A stretch of 64,000 nucleotides of DNA, taken from Myotis daubentonii. Taxonomy: Eukaryota; Chordata; Mammalia; Chiroptera; Vespertilionidae. Positions 35,317 through 45,398 of the stretch are shown piece after piece. Within the stretch, counting starts at the first letter, position 1; every line of letters begins with the position of its first letter. The notes beneath the pieces were generated by a model that saw nothing but the letters and a program-made list of their open reading frames with translations, was not told the origin of the DNA and searched no databases. Both the position numbers and the translations under genes were made by a program. The stretch spans positions 57,689,205 to 57,753,204 of the forward strand of contig NC_081846.1 of assembly GCF_963259705.1 (NCBI RefSeq). The letters are read 5' to 3'.

Positions 35317-36276
35317 CTCCTCTTTCTTCCCACCCATGCTCACGAGGCCCTGGGTGGTTGAGGTGCCAATCACCGCAGGGAGGATGCACCTGATACCCTC
35401 AGGGAGGAGCCACATCTCTCGCTGGCCATCCGCCAGGTTTGACTTCTGATGTCCCCGGACCCCGACCACCCCCTGGAGCTCTTGGCAATGCCAGGGCTGC
35501 ACAATGTCCCAGGCATGCCAGTCCCACGGGCTTTTTACAAACAGGATTGTAGACTGTAGGAGGCAGTCTGAGGACAGTTGTCCTAGGCTGGGCTTTTGGA
35601 ACAGTGTTTGAAGGAGACCCCTAAGATCTCGCATTGAAATGCTCAGCGGGCCTGTGATTTATTTGGACAGAAGCCAGTTACCCGAGCGGGAGAGGAGAAA
35701 GATGTGGTTTGCTAACAGATTTTAAACATTAGAGTGTAGGCCTTCAAAGGGATTTCCCCAAGGGCATTTCTCTTCCCTCTCCTAAATGAGAAGCTATAAG
35801 GATTTAGGACTGCCTTGAGATGTGGTGAAATGAGGCTCGGAGACTCAACATTTGGCTTGAGTCTTTGTGGATGGTGTGTGCGAGTTTCACAGGCCTAAGC
35901 CTGGTAGGAGGTTCAGCAGGGGCCACTTTGATGAGGGAAGACTTCAGGGTGAAACTCACTCATTTTCCCAAAAGGCCTCCTTCCAACAAACAGTATGATG
36001 CCGCCCTTCCTCTCCAGACAGCATGGCAGTCTCTCCAGAGCCCTCTCCCTCCCCTCCCCTCCCCTCCCCCCCCCCCGCCCCTCCTCCCTCCCCCCTCCCT
36101 CTTCCTCTCCCTCTCTGTCTCTCCCACTCTCCTCCTTCCTACCCACTGCATTTTGGAAGGAAAAGGAGAACAAAGCACTTTCAAAAAGGTCTCCCTAATT
36201 CCTCAGCTTGAGCTCCTTGGCATTACAAGGTCTGGCTGCAGAACTGGGGCCACCATGGTCAATGACGACACCACAC
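35317..36276. other. Non-coding stretch with an unexplained minus-strand ORF
   Basis: A 115-codon minus-strand frame (35287-35634) starts outside the LTR and runs 30 bases into it, so only ~35323-35634 could predate the LTR. I recognise no domain. A CCCTCC-type polypyrimidine tract lies at 36036-36138. Confidence 0.45.
36036..36138 (+). repeat. Polypyrimidine (CCCTCC-rich) tract
   Basis: About 100 bases of almost pure C and T, including a run of 12 C. Complementary strand is G-rich and quadruplex-prone. Confidence 0.9.
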
Positions 36277-36529
36277 GAGCGATTTTCAACCCCTGTGCCG
36301 CAAGAATTTTAAACATGCAGTACCTGCCTATTTAGTCAGGGTCACTGACCCATTTCGTCAAATAAAAAATGACAGCAACCAACACAACAGTAGCCATCTG
36401 GTGTGAATGAATCAAAATTGCACCTTTTTTCTTTATCAGACCGGCAAGAAATATGGTTTTTTGGTGTGCCACAGAATTTTAGTAATTAGTTTATGTGATC
36501 CATGAGATGAAAAAAGTCAAAAATCACTG
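36277..36529 (+). mobile_element. Non-autonomous hAT (same family as 43530-43781)
   Basis: Starts (C/G)AGCGATTTTCAAC and ends GTCAAAAATCACTG. Internal landmarks gtgccgcaagaatttt and tctggtgtgaatgaatcaaa recur, reverse-complemented, at 43530-43781. Flanks CACCACAC and CTCCAGAC match at 6 of 8 positions, a decayed hAT duplication. Confidence 0.85.
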
Positions 36530-37965
36530 CTCCAGACAATCATTTAAGGATCCCCTGAAAAGCCCTGTTGTTTGTTTAATTTTCTGCCCGCAGCTGCCTG
36601 TTGAGGAAATCTAACAAAAGTGCCATGAAATCCTGTTTGATCTCAGCTGTATTCTCTGCTAATCCCACAGGATAGGAACGGGGAGTTTATTTCAAGATGG
36701 GAAAAGGGAGGCTTTTGTGATCATGGTAAACACCAGACACTTCCCCTTCCAGACATGTCAGGGGATGTTAAAGGTTCTGGAAGGTGCTCAGAAGGGGCCC
36801 CTCTTTCCTGTCTTGCTTGTGTCTTTAATCATCTGCCCCTCTTGCCTGCAGAGGACCAAGAAGAAAGCTCCGCAGGCCTGAATGAGTCAGGGCTGCAGGA
36901 AGCAAGCGTGGTGCTCACACAGGCAACCACTCTCCCTGCAGGTGGGGAACTTTTGCTGGGCCTGCCCTGTCTGGGGCCTAATGAAAAATGGTCTTGAACC
37001 TGGTGACTTGTCTGCAGGGAGAAAAGTGAGGCCACCGAAGAAATGTGGATGTGCCCTGCTCTAAGAAAGTGTGATTCCTAGAAATCACATCTACAAGAGT
37101 AAGATTAAGTCAAGGATTAGGCAGGTTTTCCATTTTACTTGGAAAAACATCAAAGGATGTCTTAAAATAGTATCTCCCACCCAAGGGTTCAATCTGATTC
37201 TTAAGAACTTGATTCCAAATCATAGAGTTTTAATGAGAGTAGGAGGACTCACTAACTATAACTGCGCAGTCCCGAGATGAGGTGGGGAAGCAAAAATTCT
37301 CAGGACAGAACAAGATTCACTAATTAACTGACCACTTTTATAATTAGTTCCCATTTAAGCATGACTTCCCATACCTGTCAGTGTCTATCCTCACATGTGG
37401 CATCAAGATCTTTGCTGGACACTCCCAGGTGGTCAATAATACAATGCAAATCAAATGCAAATGGTTGCAACAAAGTGAAACTGCATATCCTGCAAAAGAT
37501 GCAGGCTTCCATCCAACTTGGCTGAGGACACAATTTGAGCTTCAAAAGAGATTAATTTAAATATCAGAGAATTAAAAGAGGCCCTTGGGAGAGTGGGTAA
37601 AGTTCTTTAATATTTTTTTCAAAAAGTGACCCTTTCAATAATTATGCAGCAAAAGTCAAATACGAAGTAAAGGGGGGGGGGGGGCGCAGACTTGATTCAT
37701 TTTCTGATTCAAAAAATTATCAAATAATTAAAATTATTATATAAGATTCTGGCAAATGTAAGATAAATACTAACTTATTTCTATATATTTCATATTTAAC
37801 AATAAAATTCAAACAATAGTTTAAACCATTTATTGTAGAGTTTTGGTTCTTGTTTGAAGTGATATCTCTTTTTAATATTTTTAATATCAATTATCTGTGG
37901 ATAATGAGGACTATCTATGGTTCTTTATCATTACATGTATATTATTTATTTAATACTCACAGACA
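36530..37965. other. Non-coding stretch, no gene recognised
   Basis: Holds a G-run at 37671-37684 and otherwise AT-rich single-copy-like DNA. Confidence 0.55.
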
Positions 37966-38090
37966 CTCTGTTTCTTAGACTGAACAGCAACTAGCACCAT
38001 TTTACAGGTAAGGAAATTGAAGCCCCAGGAAGGCGATTTGAACAGCAACACGAAGTTAGTAAATATTGACTTCAACTATGCAGGCGGAGC
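37966..38090 (-). repeat. MIR SINE remnant (tentative)
   Basis: ccattttacaggtaaggaaat followed by gaagccccaggaaggcga is the reverse MIR core, degenerate. Confidence 0.5.
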
Positions 38091-38267
38091 AAGCATTCTT
38101 ATTTTGTAAAATAAGAAAATTATCTCTCTAAGAGGTTTAGTGGTTAACCGTTGGCCACTGGCTAGTAATATTAGCCATATTCAAACCCAAGACTTCTGAC
38201 TCCCAGATCAGGCCTTATCCTATTGTACCACCAGATTTATTTACAGATAAAAATAGCAAATGACAAT

Positions 38268-38465
38268 ATAACCAAGACTTTGAGTACATTCTATCCACCA
38301 GGTACCATCCTAGGTGCTCTGTGTGTTCTTGTCATCTATTTCGTACAGTAATCCCATGAGATAAGTGCTATGCTTTATCGCTGTTCTACAGGTGAAGAGA
38401 CAGCGTCTCAGAGAGGTTAAGTGACTTGCTCAATGACAAACAGCTGGCAAATGACACCGGCTGGA
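38268..38465 (-). repeat. MIR SINE remnant
   Basis: Reverse MIR order with the conserved core clearly present: ctcagagaggttaagtgact at 38407 and cccatgagataagtgctatg at 38352. Confidence 0.8.
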
Positions 38466-39041
38466 ATTAGAAGCCATGTTTATCGGTGATGCTCTTAATT
38501 GACACACGATTGTGCCCCTTTTCAGGAATAGATCCATTCCACAGAGTACAGCTCAGGATCTTCGCCCTTAACCATTACAGTTATGCTCTCAATGCAAAAT
38601 ACATGATATTTTCTGGGGAAAATTGCCCTGGAGCTCTCTTTCCTCAGCTGGTTTATTGGAGAGGAGAAGCCTGAAAGAATGACAGGACAGTTCAATTTGC
38701 AGAGCTGTTTGGGAGCAGGGTTGGCAAATAAGATTCTTCCATGTCAGATGGGAACCCTGCTGGATTGGTAGAGACTTCTAGAATGTAGCCTAAGGCCTAA
38801 TCTGAGTTCCATGGCAAAGAAAGGCGTGGGATTTGAACAAAGCTGCCTCTGAAAGGGGAACTGGCCCACCCAGGAGCCGTGTATTTACTCTGTGACCTTC
38901 AGATGTAGAGCCAAGATAGGGGCACTTTAAGATTCAATGGATTCATAATGATTATGTTCTGTAATATGTCATACCAGGACGAGCACACAGGCTGCCTGAG
39001 ATGATAGGTGGGAGCAGGAGGTGAGCATAGAAATGTCAATA

Positions 39042-39963
39042 CAGTGGAATCTTGGTTCTCAAACTTAATTCATTCTGGAAGGCTGGTCGAGAAGCAATTT
39101 GTTCAAAAAACGGATCATTTTTTTCTAATTAGAAATCATGTAAATTGAATTAATCTATTCCAGACCCCCAAATGATTCCCTGTTTCAACCTTTATTATAT
39201 ACAGTACATGTCTAATGTACTGTTTAATCTACAAACAAACACTTCTTACATTTATGGAACCCTCCCCTGCTAGCCTTAAAGAAATCACTTCCAGCACTCC
39301 TTCCCGGGTGTCTTTCAGGCGGTCAGCATGCAGCCTCTTTGCCTCTTTACATGTCATTGACTCTGAAATGCTGCCACTGGCTAACAACAGTTTTTCTACC
39401 TCTTCAGTTGCCTGTGGTCATTGTTTCTTTCACAACACTGACACTCTTGATGGCCTCTTTGTGTTTTGAAATTGTGCTAATCATCCATTTTGCCAGCAAC
39501 AAAAGCCAAAAACCACAAAAATATTCACAGCACAGTCTCCTGAGATGTTAACAATAAGAGGTGCAGCGGTTCTCAACCTGTGGGTCATGACCCCTGAAAA
39601 TACATCCTGCATATCAGATATTTACATTATGATTCATAACAGTAGCAAAATTACAATTATGAAGTAGCAACGAAAATAATTTTATGCTTAGGGGTCACCA
39701 CAACATGAGGAACTGTATTAAAGGGTCGTGGCATTAGGAAGGTTGAGAGCCACTGGAGAGGTAAACTGACTCATACTGGCTCGTGCTTTCTCCTTTGTTT
39801 GTGGCCTGAGAGATGCTTTTTGCCATGCTGATGTATCAGCATGAAAGGGGTGTCAGCTTGAGAACCTAAATTTGTTCAACACCGAGACATTTTTTCCGAG
39901 AACAAGTTGGTCAAGAACTGAATTGTTCAAGATGGGAGATATTTGAGAACCGAGGTTTGACTA
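39042..39963 (-). mobile_element. Tigger-like (Tc1/mariner) DNA transposon remnant, interrupted by SPIN
   Basis: Termini CAGTGGAATCTTGGTTCTC and, reverse-complemented from the right end, TAGTCAAACCTCGGTTCTC are imperfect inverted repeats, bounded by TA at 39040-39041 and 39964-39965. The minus strand between 39500 and 39230 gives broken peptides such as SKHKEAIKSVSVVKE and CKEAKRLHADRLKDT, reminiscent of the CENP-B-like DNA-binding half of Tigger transposases. The catalytic DDE half is absent, so this is an internally deleted copy. SPIN at 39564-39755 is nested. Confidence 0.75.
39564..39755 (+). mobile_element. SPIN/URR1-like hAT nested in the Tigger remnant
   Basis: Starts CAGCGGTTCTCAACC, ends GGTTGAGAGCCACTG, with the same inner text as 55393-55617 but lacking the gggtcgaa...aggggtcgcc block. 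Flanks AAGAGGTG and GAGAGGTA share AGAGGT, an eroded 8-bp duplication. Confidence 0.9.
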
Positions 39964-39965
39964 TA

Positions 39966-40337
39966 CTCTCAATTCAAAAAAGAAAGAGTTATAGTAACAA
40001 TTAACTACCAGATTGGGTTTTAAACCATTCTCCATCAATTAATGACAACTTTGAATTGCTAACCATGCTTCTAAAAGCCAGCCAATCAGCAGTAGCTACA
40101 CTTCAGTAACACAGTTAGAGGCAGCAGATCAGCCAATCCATGACCAGTCCTGCTTCTGAGAAGCCACCAATCTCTGAGTGCCATGCTTTCCCAAACCCCA
40201 CATAAGAGCAGCCATCTGCTTTCATCAGAGGGATTGTGGCTTACAAACACGGTTGCCCCTTACTTAGTGAATAATGCATCTGCTCTTTGTTTCAGACATA
40301 GAAGGGTGGCTTCTTCCTTGTCCAGAGGAAAAAGCTG
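39966..40337 (+). other. Unassigned segment, possibly an old LTR
   Basis: Contains ccacataagagcagccatct and, just beyond its end, acctaataaaagac, a TATA/poly(A)-like pairing seen in LTRs. No TG...CA boundary or target duplication found. Confidence 0.3.
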
Positions 40338-40848
40338 TCTACCTAATAAAAGACAAAGATGCTAATTGACTGTACCTTCACTATGCCCAAGCCATGCCCA
40401 CCAGCCAATCAGAGCAACTATATGCAAATTAACCCAACCAAGATGGTGGCCGGCAGCCACAGAGCTGGAGCAAGCCAGAGACTTGGTTGCCCCGGTGATG
40501 GAGGAAGCCAAGCTTCCTGCCTGCCCTGGCTGGCTGGGGCCTCCGCTCAAGGCAACAAAGTTTCAATTATAGAAGATAAATAAATCCCAGATACCTGCTT
40601 CCAGCCAGCCTCCACTGGGAGCTTGAATGACTGGGGGCTGTGGCCAGCCTTCAAACAGCCATCAGCCACTCACCCAGGATGGCCACACCCTCATGGGGTG
40701 AGGGTCCCCACTGGGGGCCTTGGCCAGCCTGCAAACAGCCATCAGCCACTCACCCAGGCTGGCCAGGCACCCCAGCGGGACCCCCACCCTGACCCGGGAC
40801 ACCCTTCAGGGCAAACCAGCCGGCCCCCACCCATGCACCAGGCCTCTA
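40338..40848 (+). mobile_element. HeliBat-type Helitron, upstream member of a tandem pair
   Basis: Begins around TCTACCTAATAAAAGAC and continues aagatgctaattgactg, ccagccaatcagagcaac and tatgcaaattaacccaacc. Two related modules (cagccttcaaacagccatc and cagcctgcaaacagccatc, 40648 and 40727) form an internal duplication. It ends atgcaccaggcctcta directly against the TC of the next Helitron. The expected final G of CTAG is missing. The 5' end is less certain. Confidence 0.7.
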
Positions 40849-41311
40849 TCCTATATAATAAAAGGGTAATATGCAAACTGACCCTAACAGCAGAAAGACT
40901 GGGAATCACTGGTCACTATGACACACACTGACCACCAGGGGGCAGACGCTCAATGCAGGAGTTGCCCCCTGGTAGTCAGTGTGCTCCCATAGCGGGAGCT
41001 CTGATCAGCCACAAGCCAGGCTGACAGCTGCCAGTACAGCGGTGGTGGTGGGAGCCTCTCCTGCCTCCTCAGCAGCACTAAGGATGTCCGACTGCAGTTA
41101 GGCCTGCTCTCCGCTGGCAAGTGGACATCCCCCAAGGGCTCCTGGGCTGCCAGAGGGATGTCTGACTGCCAGCTTAGGCTCAATCCCCCAGGGAATGGGC
41201 CTAAGCCAGCAGGTGGTCATCCCTCGAGGGGTTCCAGACTGCGGTGAGAGGGCACAGGCCAGGCTGAGGGACCCTCCCGCGTGCACAAATTTTTGTGCAC
41301 CGGGCCTCTAG
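40849..41311 (+). mobile_element. HeliBat-type non-autonomous Helitron
   Basis: Starts TCCTATATAATAAAAGGG, ends with the 20-base palindrome gtgcacaaatttttgtgcac (41281-41300), spacer cgggcct and CTAG at 41308-41311, followed by T. 463 bp, no Rep-helicase. Contains a perfect-looking inverted pair ccaccagggggca / tgccccctggt near 40930 and 40962. Same family as 62864-63339. Confidence 0.95.
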
Positions 41312-42326
41312 TTGTTATTATATATCTAAAAAGATAAAGAAGAAATCTTTATCCGGCACACATAATGGAAACAGTAATACTCCCTCTCCTTTTGCCTTAA
41401 AAATATGAGAGAAACCTCTAGTATTTTCAGGAAGTGGAATTCTGTTGCAGACTCCATTGTGAGGAAGGAATAATCACTGTTAGATTAAAGTGTATGTTTA
41501 ATTCATTTTAGATTGAGTTAAATTGGCACTTCACTTGTAAATACAATGAATTATATTCTTCTTCGGCTGTGACTGATTGGCCAAAAGTACCTGCAGTGAT
41601 TAAACAGAGCAAATGCATCCATAGGTGAGGTAAAAATAGAGTTCAGATGGTGAAAACCTCAACTTACTCAGCACATCTGAGCCTGGCACAGCAAGACTTA
41701 TGTGGTATCTGTTTTTTATTAATGGATTTCTATTTCTGGCTTCTTTTTCTCTTCCTGCTTTGGTAACATTAGATGTATGGACGAAATCTAGATATTTATT
41801 CAGAAATAGGTACTTTACTACTGATGAGTTGATACAAACAATAGAACTAGGGCCATTCTAATGTTAAGTGAGTTTTGAACAAATAGAGTTAGAAATCCAA
41901 TTATCTTTTCATAGAACGCTTTTGTGTAGAGTCATTGTTAAATAAAGGGGGAAAGCCAGCGGGAGAGTTGGAATAGCAATTTCTCCCGCCTGCAATAGGA
42001 CTTTGGAGAATTTCATCCCGCACATATTTAATCCGTTCATAATGGCCTCCCCCCTGTGGTCAGCCCACAAAGATCTCTTCTTTTGGATTTCTCTGGGAAG
42101 TGGGGCAGAGATTCAGGAGCCTATGGCTTGGGTAAGAAATTAAAAGATGAAACACAGATCCTTGCCCTGGGCAAATGGTTTAGAACCATCCTCAGGAAGG
42201 AAGGAACAGTGCCCCTCCGCTGGTGCCCTGTCTAGGGCCTTCAGAGCTTCCCAGAGGTGACAGAAAGTAGAAACACCTGGCAGTGGTTTCCATTTGACCG
42301 GCCTTGGCCTTTGTTCAGCCTTAGCC
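41312..42326. other. Non-coding stretch, no gene recognised
   Basis: AT-rich, single-copy-looking DNA; nothing identified. Confidence 0.6.
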
Positions 42327-42475
42327 CAATGCCTCCCAAACACACGAATCTCCTTGGTATCTGATTCATGTTGGTTCTGAAAAGTAAATGTGGAAAGTGA
42401 GATTCAGAATTTCCACAAAGACTGCAGGTGATGCCTCTGCTGTTAGTCCAGGACTCTGAGTAACAAGAATCTAAA
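42327..42475 (+). mobile_element. MER20-like hAT remnant
   Basis: ccaatgcctcccaaacacac, gattcagaatttccacaaag and gcaggtgatgcctctgctg follow MER20 order. Ends eroded. Confidence 0.55.
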
Positions 42476-42569
42476 TTAACCTAAGCCTCAGTTGGGACAG
42501 AGTCTTCCTTTTGACTCTCAGCGACGGCCCTTAAAGGCACAACCAGGAGGGAGCTTAGGACCTGCTGCT

Positions 42570-42690
42570 CTTTGAAAGTGACTAGCCATGTGACCTTGGC
42601 AGGTTCCTTACCCTCTCCCTGCCTTGTTTTCCAGCAAAGTGTGGTGATGAGGATTAATGAAATGATGCTTACGCAGGTTCCAGCAAACAG
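42570..42690 (+). repeat. MIR SINE remnant
   Basis: Forward MIR core: agccatgtgaccttggcagg, ccttaccctctccctgcctt and ggtgatgaggattaatgaaa. Confidence 0.7.
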
Positions 42691-43278
42691 AGGTTTACAG
42701 TTGTGAGTCCATGAAACACAGAGTTTATTCTTGTATCATTATTTATTAATTATTGTAGTCTTTTCCATATGAACAACTGTAAGCTTACTTCTGCCCAACC
42801 CTGTGTTCATCATTTGCTTGTCATCTGGCTCCAGTCCGTCTTTTTTCTGATGTAGCCGTAAGTCATTCTGAGGTGAAGAATCTCGCTCTGACTCAGCTTG
42901 CTGGTGCCAGAGGCCCAGCAGAGCACTGAATCCTCACTTCCAAGCAAAAGCCCTTCTGCCGCTTTGTGAGAGCCCATTGCTGACTGAGAAAGCTGGCCCC
43001 AGTGTGCACTCGGCACCCTGCGCTGCCCCAGCCTCAGACACCCACGGAGCAGCTGTGGCTTAACCCACACACCCAAAGACTTTCGAGGTCCTGACAGCGC
43101 AAGTCTTCTGCCATCACTTATGAAGATCACCCAGATAATTGACTTAATTGGGAACAGAGAGCGTCTCAGTGCAACCAGCCAAAACGGATTAGCTCTCCTC
43201 GGGGTGGGATGCAGAAGTCATTAGCTCTCCAGGGAAGGGCTTCCTCCCCTGGGAAAACGATGGATGCCCCAGCGGAAC
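42691..43278. other. Non-coding stretch, no gene recognised
   Basis: A 106-codon minus-strand ORF (42810-43130) has no recognisable domain. Confidence 0.5.
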
Positions 43279-43286
43279 GTATAGAC

Positions 43287-43521
43287 TAGTGATGGCGAGC
43301 CTTTTGAGCTCGGCGTGTCAGCATTCTGAAAAACCCTAACTTAACTCTGGTGCCGTGTCACATATAGAAATTTTTTGATATTTGCAACCATAGTAAAACA
43401 AAGGTTTATATTTTTGATATTTATTTTATATATTTAAATGCCATTTAACAAAGAAAAATCAACCGAAAAAATGAGTTCGCGTGTCACCTCTGACACGCAT
43501 GTCATAGGTTCGCCATCACTG
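43287..43521 (+). mobile_element. hAT chain member A (non-autonomous hAT)
   Basis: Starts (C>T)AGTGATGGCGAGCC and ends GGTTCGCCATCACTG. Inner text includes gagctcggcgtgtcagcatt and tttgatatttattttatata. Flanked on both sides by perfect GTATAGAC (43279-43286 and 43522-43529). 235 bp, no transposase. Confidence 0.93.
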
Positions 43522-43529
43522 GTATAGAC

Positions 43530-43781
43530 CAACCCTTTCATCTCCTGGCACACATAACTAATTAATGACATTTTGCAGCACACTAAAAAATATATTTGTT
43601 GTTGATATGACAAAAAATAGGTGTAATTTTGATTCATTCACACCAGACAGCTATAGTTATGTTGGCTCTTATGATTTTTTTAAATTTTACAATCTAAGGG
43701 AAAAGAGGTCAGTGCCCCTGAATAAATAGTCAGGTATTGCATGTCTTAAAAGTTCTTGCGGCACACAGCTGAAAATTGTTG
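43530..43781 (-). mobile_element. hAT chain member B (non-autonomous hAT)
   Basis: On the minus strand it starts CAACAATTTTCAGC and ends GATGAAAGGGTTG. It is the same family as 36277-36529, sharing tctggtgtgaatgaatcaaa. Flanked by GTATAGAC on both sides (43522-43529 and 43782-43789). 252 bp. Confidence 0.88.
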
Positions 43782-43789
43782 GTATAGAC

Positions 43790-44034
43790 CAGTGGTCGGC
43801 AAACTGTGGCTCGTGAGCCACATGCGGCTCTTTGGCCCCTTGAGTGTGGCTCTTCCACAAAATACTATGTGCGGGCATGCACATACAATGCGATTGAAAC
43901 TTCGTGGCCCATGCGCAGAAGTCGGTATTTTGTGCAAGAGCCAGTATTTTGTGGAAGAGCCACACTGAAGGGGCCAAAGAGCCGCATGTGGCTCGCGAGC
44001 CGCGATTTGCCGAGTCGCAGTTTGCCGACCACTG
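43790..44034 (+). mobile_element. hAT chain member C (non-autonomous hAT, foldback)
   Basis: Starts CAGTGGTCGGCAAAC and ends GTTTGCCGACCACTG. The arms (43790-43866 and 43943-44034) are inverted copies of each other over most of their length, apart from about 15 extra bases on the right. Flanked by perfect GTATAGAC (43782-43789 and 44035-44042). Within the centre, agtattttgtgcaagagcca-type 19-mers repeat at 43924 and 43943. Confidence 0.94.
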
Positions 44035-44042
44035 GTATAGAC

Positions 44043-44971
44043 TATGGGTAACACTAGTCTTGGTGGCCTGGTCTCCAGGGATGAAGTTAAAGCTAGTCTA
44101 AGTGTTGGGTACATATGGCCCTCTCTTCTTCCCCGCCCTCTACAGAAATCCGCAATCAAATGTTTAATGCCTGCCCTTGACAGTGATGTCTTGGGGGAGG
44201 TCAGAAAGCAGAGAGAGGAAAAAAATTCGCTCCCAATGTGGTTTTGCAGATGGGCCTTAGCCAAAGGCTGTTTCAGTTCAGTGGTGAAGAGTAGCACACA
44301 CTCTTTACTTTCTTTCTAGTAAAGGGAACAAAATGAATTTGCTATAGCAGTGCTGAGGTATGAATAACTGAACTGGAAAAAATATTAGCTGTCTGTCTAG
44401 TGTTGCTGCTGCATAATACAAAATACATCCTTCCAGCATCTGCCCCGTGAAAAATTACAAACACATTTCAGATGCAGGCCAATAAGTGTCATGGCTTCGG
44501 TTGTCCCCGTTACTGGTGCAGCCCAAATGGGGTTATCAGTCCAGTTCTTTGAAATCAACCGTTTTAGTATTCACTTATCCTGGAGACACAACTCATTCAA
44601 CAAATCAGCCTCACATGACCTTAACCTCTGTGAAGTCATTTTTCTGTTTCTACAGGCATTGAAGCCAAGTTGAAAATCTGGTAGGTAGAGAGCCCCAGAG
44701 AGAGAAGCCACAAGAAACAGAAAGCTGGTGGTAGTGATACAAATACTGAAAGATGTGTTCCTGACATCTTCAAATTTGGGAAACTAAAAATAAGATGATT
44801 CTGGGAATTGACATTCTAATCAGAGCTGAAATGGGAAAATAACAGAATGTCTTCATTTCTTCCAAAGGCCCGTGAACCTGCCACCACAAATCAAACCTAT
44901 CTAAGATGTTGCCTTACATTCTTTGACAATATTCATTATTTGAAGGAATCAGGTAATTTCTCATCCCGTAT
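44043..44971. other. Non-coding stretch, no gene recognised
   Basis: Single-copy-looking DNA without a supported gene. Confidence 0.55.
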
Positions 44972-45398
44972 TAGGGTTAGATTGTATCCCCCACGAAAAA
45001 TATGTCAAAGTCCTAACCCCAGTACGCCAGAATGTGACCTTATTTGGAAATAGGGTTGTTGCAGATATAATTAATTAAGATGAGGTCATACTGGAGTAGC
45101 GTGGGCCCCTAATTCAGTATTACTGGTGTCCCTATAAAAAGATGGTCATGGGAAGATAGACACAGGCAGAGAATACCGGAGAGCTGTATCTATAAGTTAA
45201 GGAATGCTGGGATTGCCAGCTGCCAATCCTTCCATGTCACTAGGAGCTGGGAGAGAGGCAGTGAACAGACCCCTCAGAAGGAACCAACCCTCTTGATGTA
45301 GGGCTTTCAGCCTTCAGAACAGTAAGATAATAAGTGTCTACTGGTTTAAGTCCCCCAGCTTGGGTGCTCTGTTATAACAGCTCTAGGAAACGAATATA
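44972..45398 (+). mobile_element. MLT1-type MaLR LTR
   Basis: Well-kept MLT1 landmarks in order: agtcctaaccccagtacgcc, gaatgtgaccttatttggaa, gatgaggtcatactggagta, ccctataaaaagatgg (TATA region), ctcagaaggaaccaaccctc and cttcagaacagtaagataat. Ancient ERVL-MaLR solo LTR. Confidence 0.9.

Noticed and set aside
35913..36184. Arg/Glu/Gly-rich minus-strand ORFs
   Set aside because: They are produced by the CCCTCC polypyrimidine tract.
43746..44297. 183-codon minus-strand ORF
   Set aside because: It runs through hAT element C and its flanks, crossing element boundaries and target duplications, so it is not a gene.
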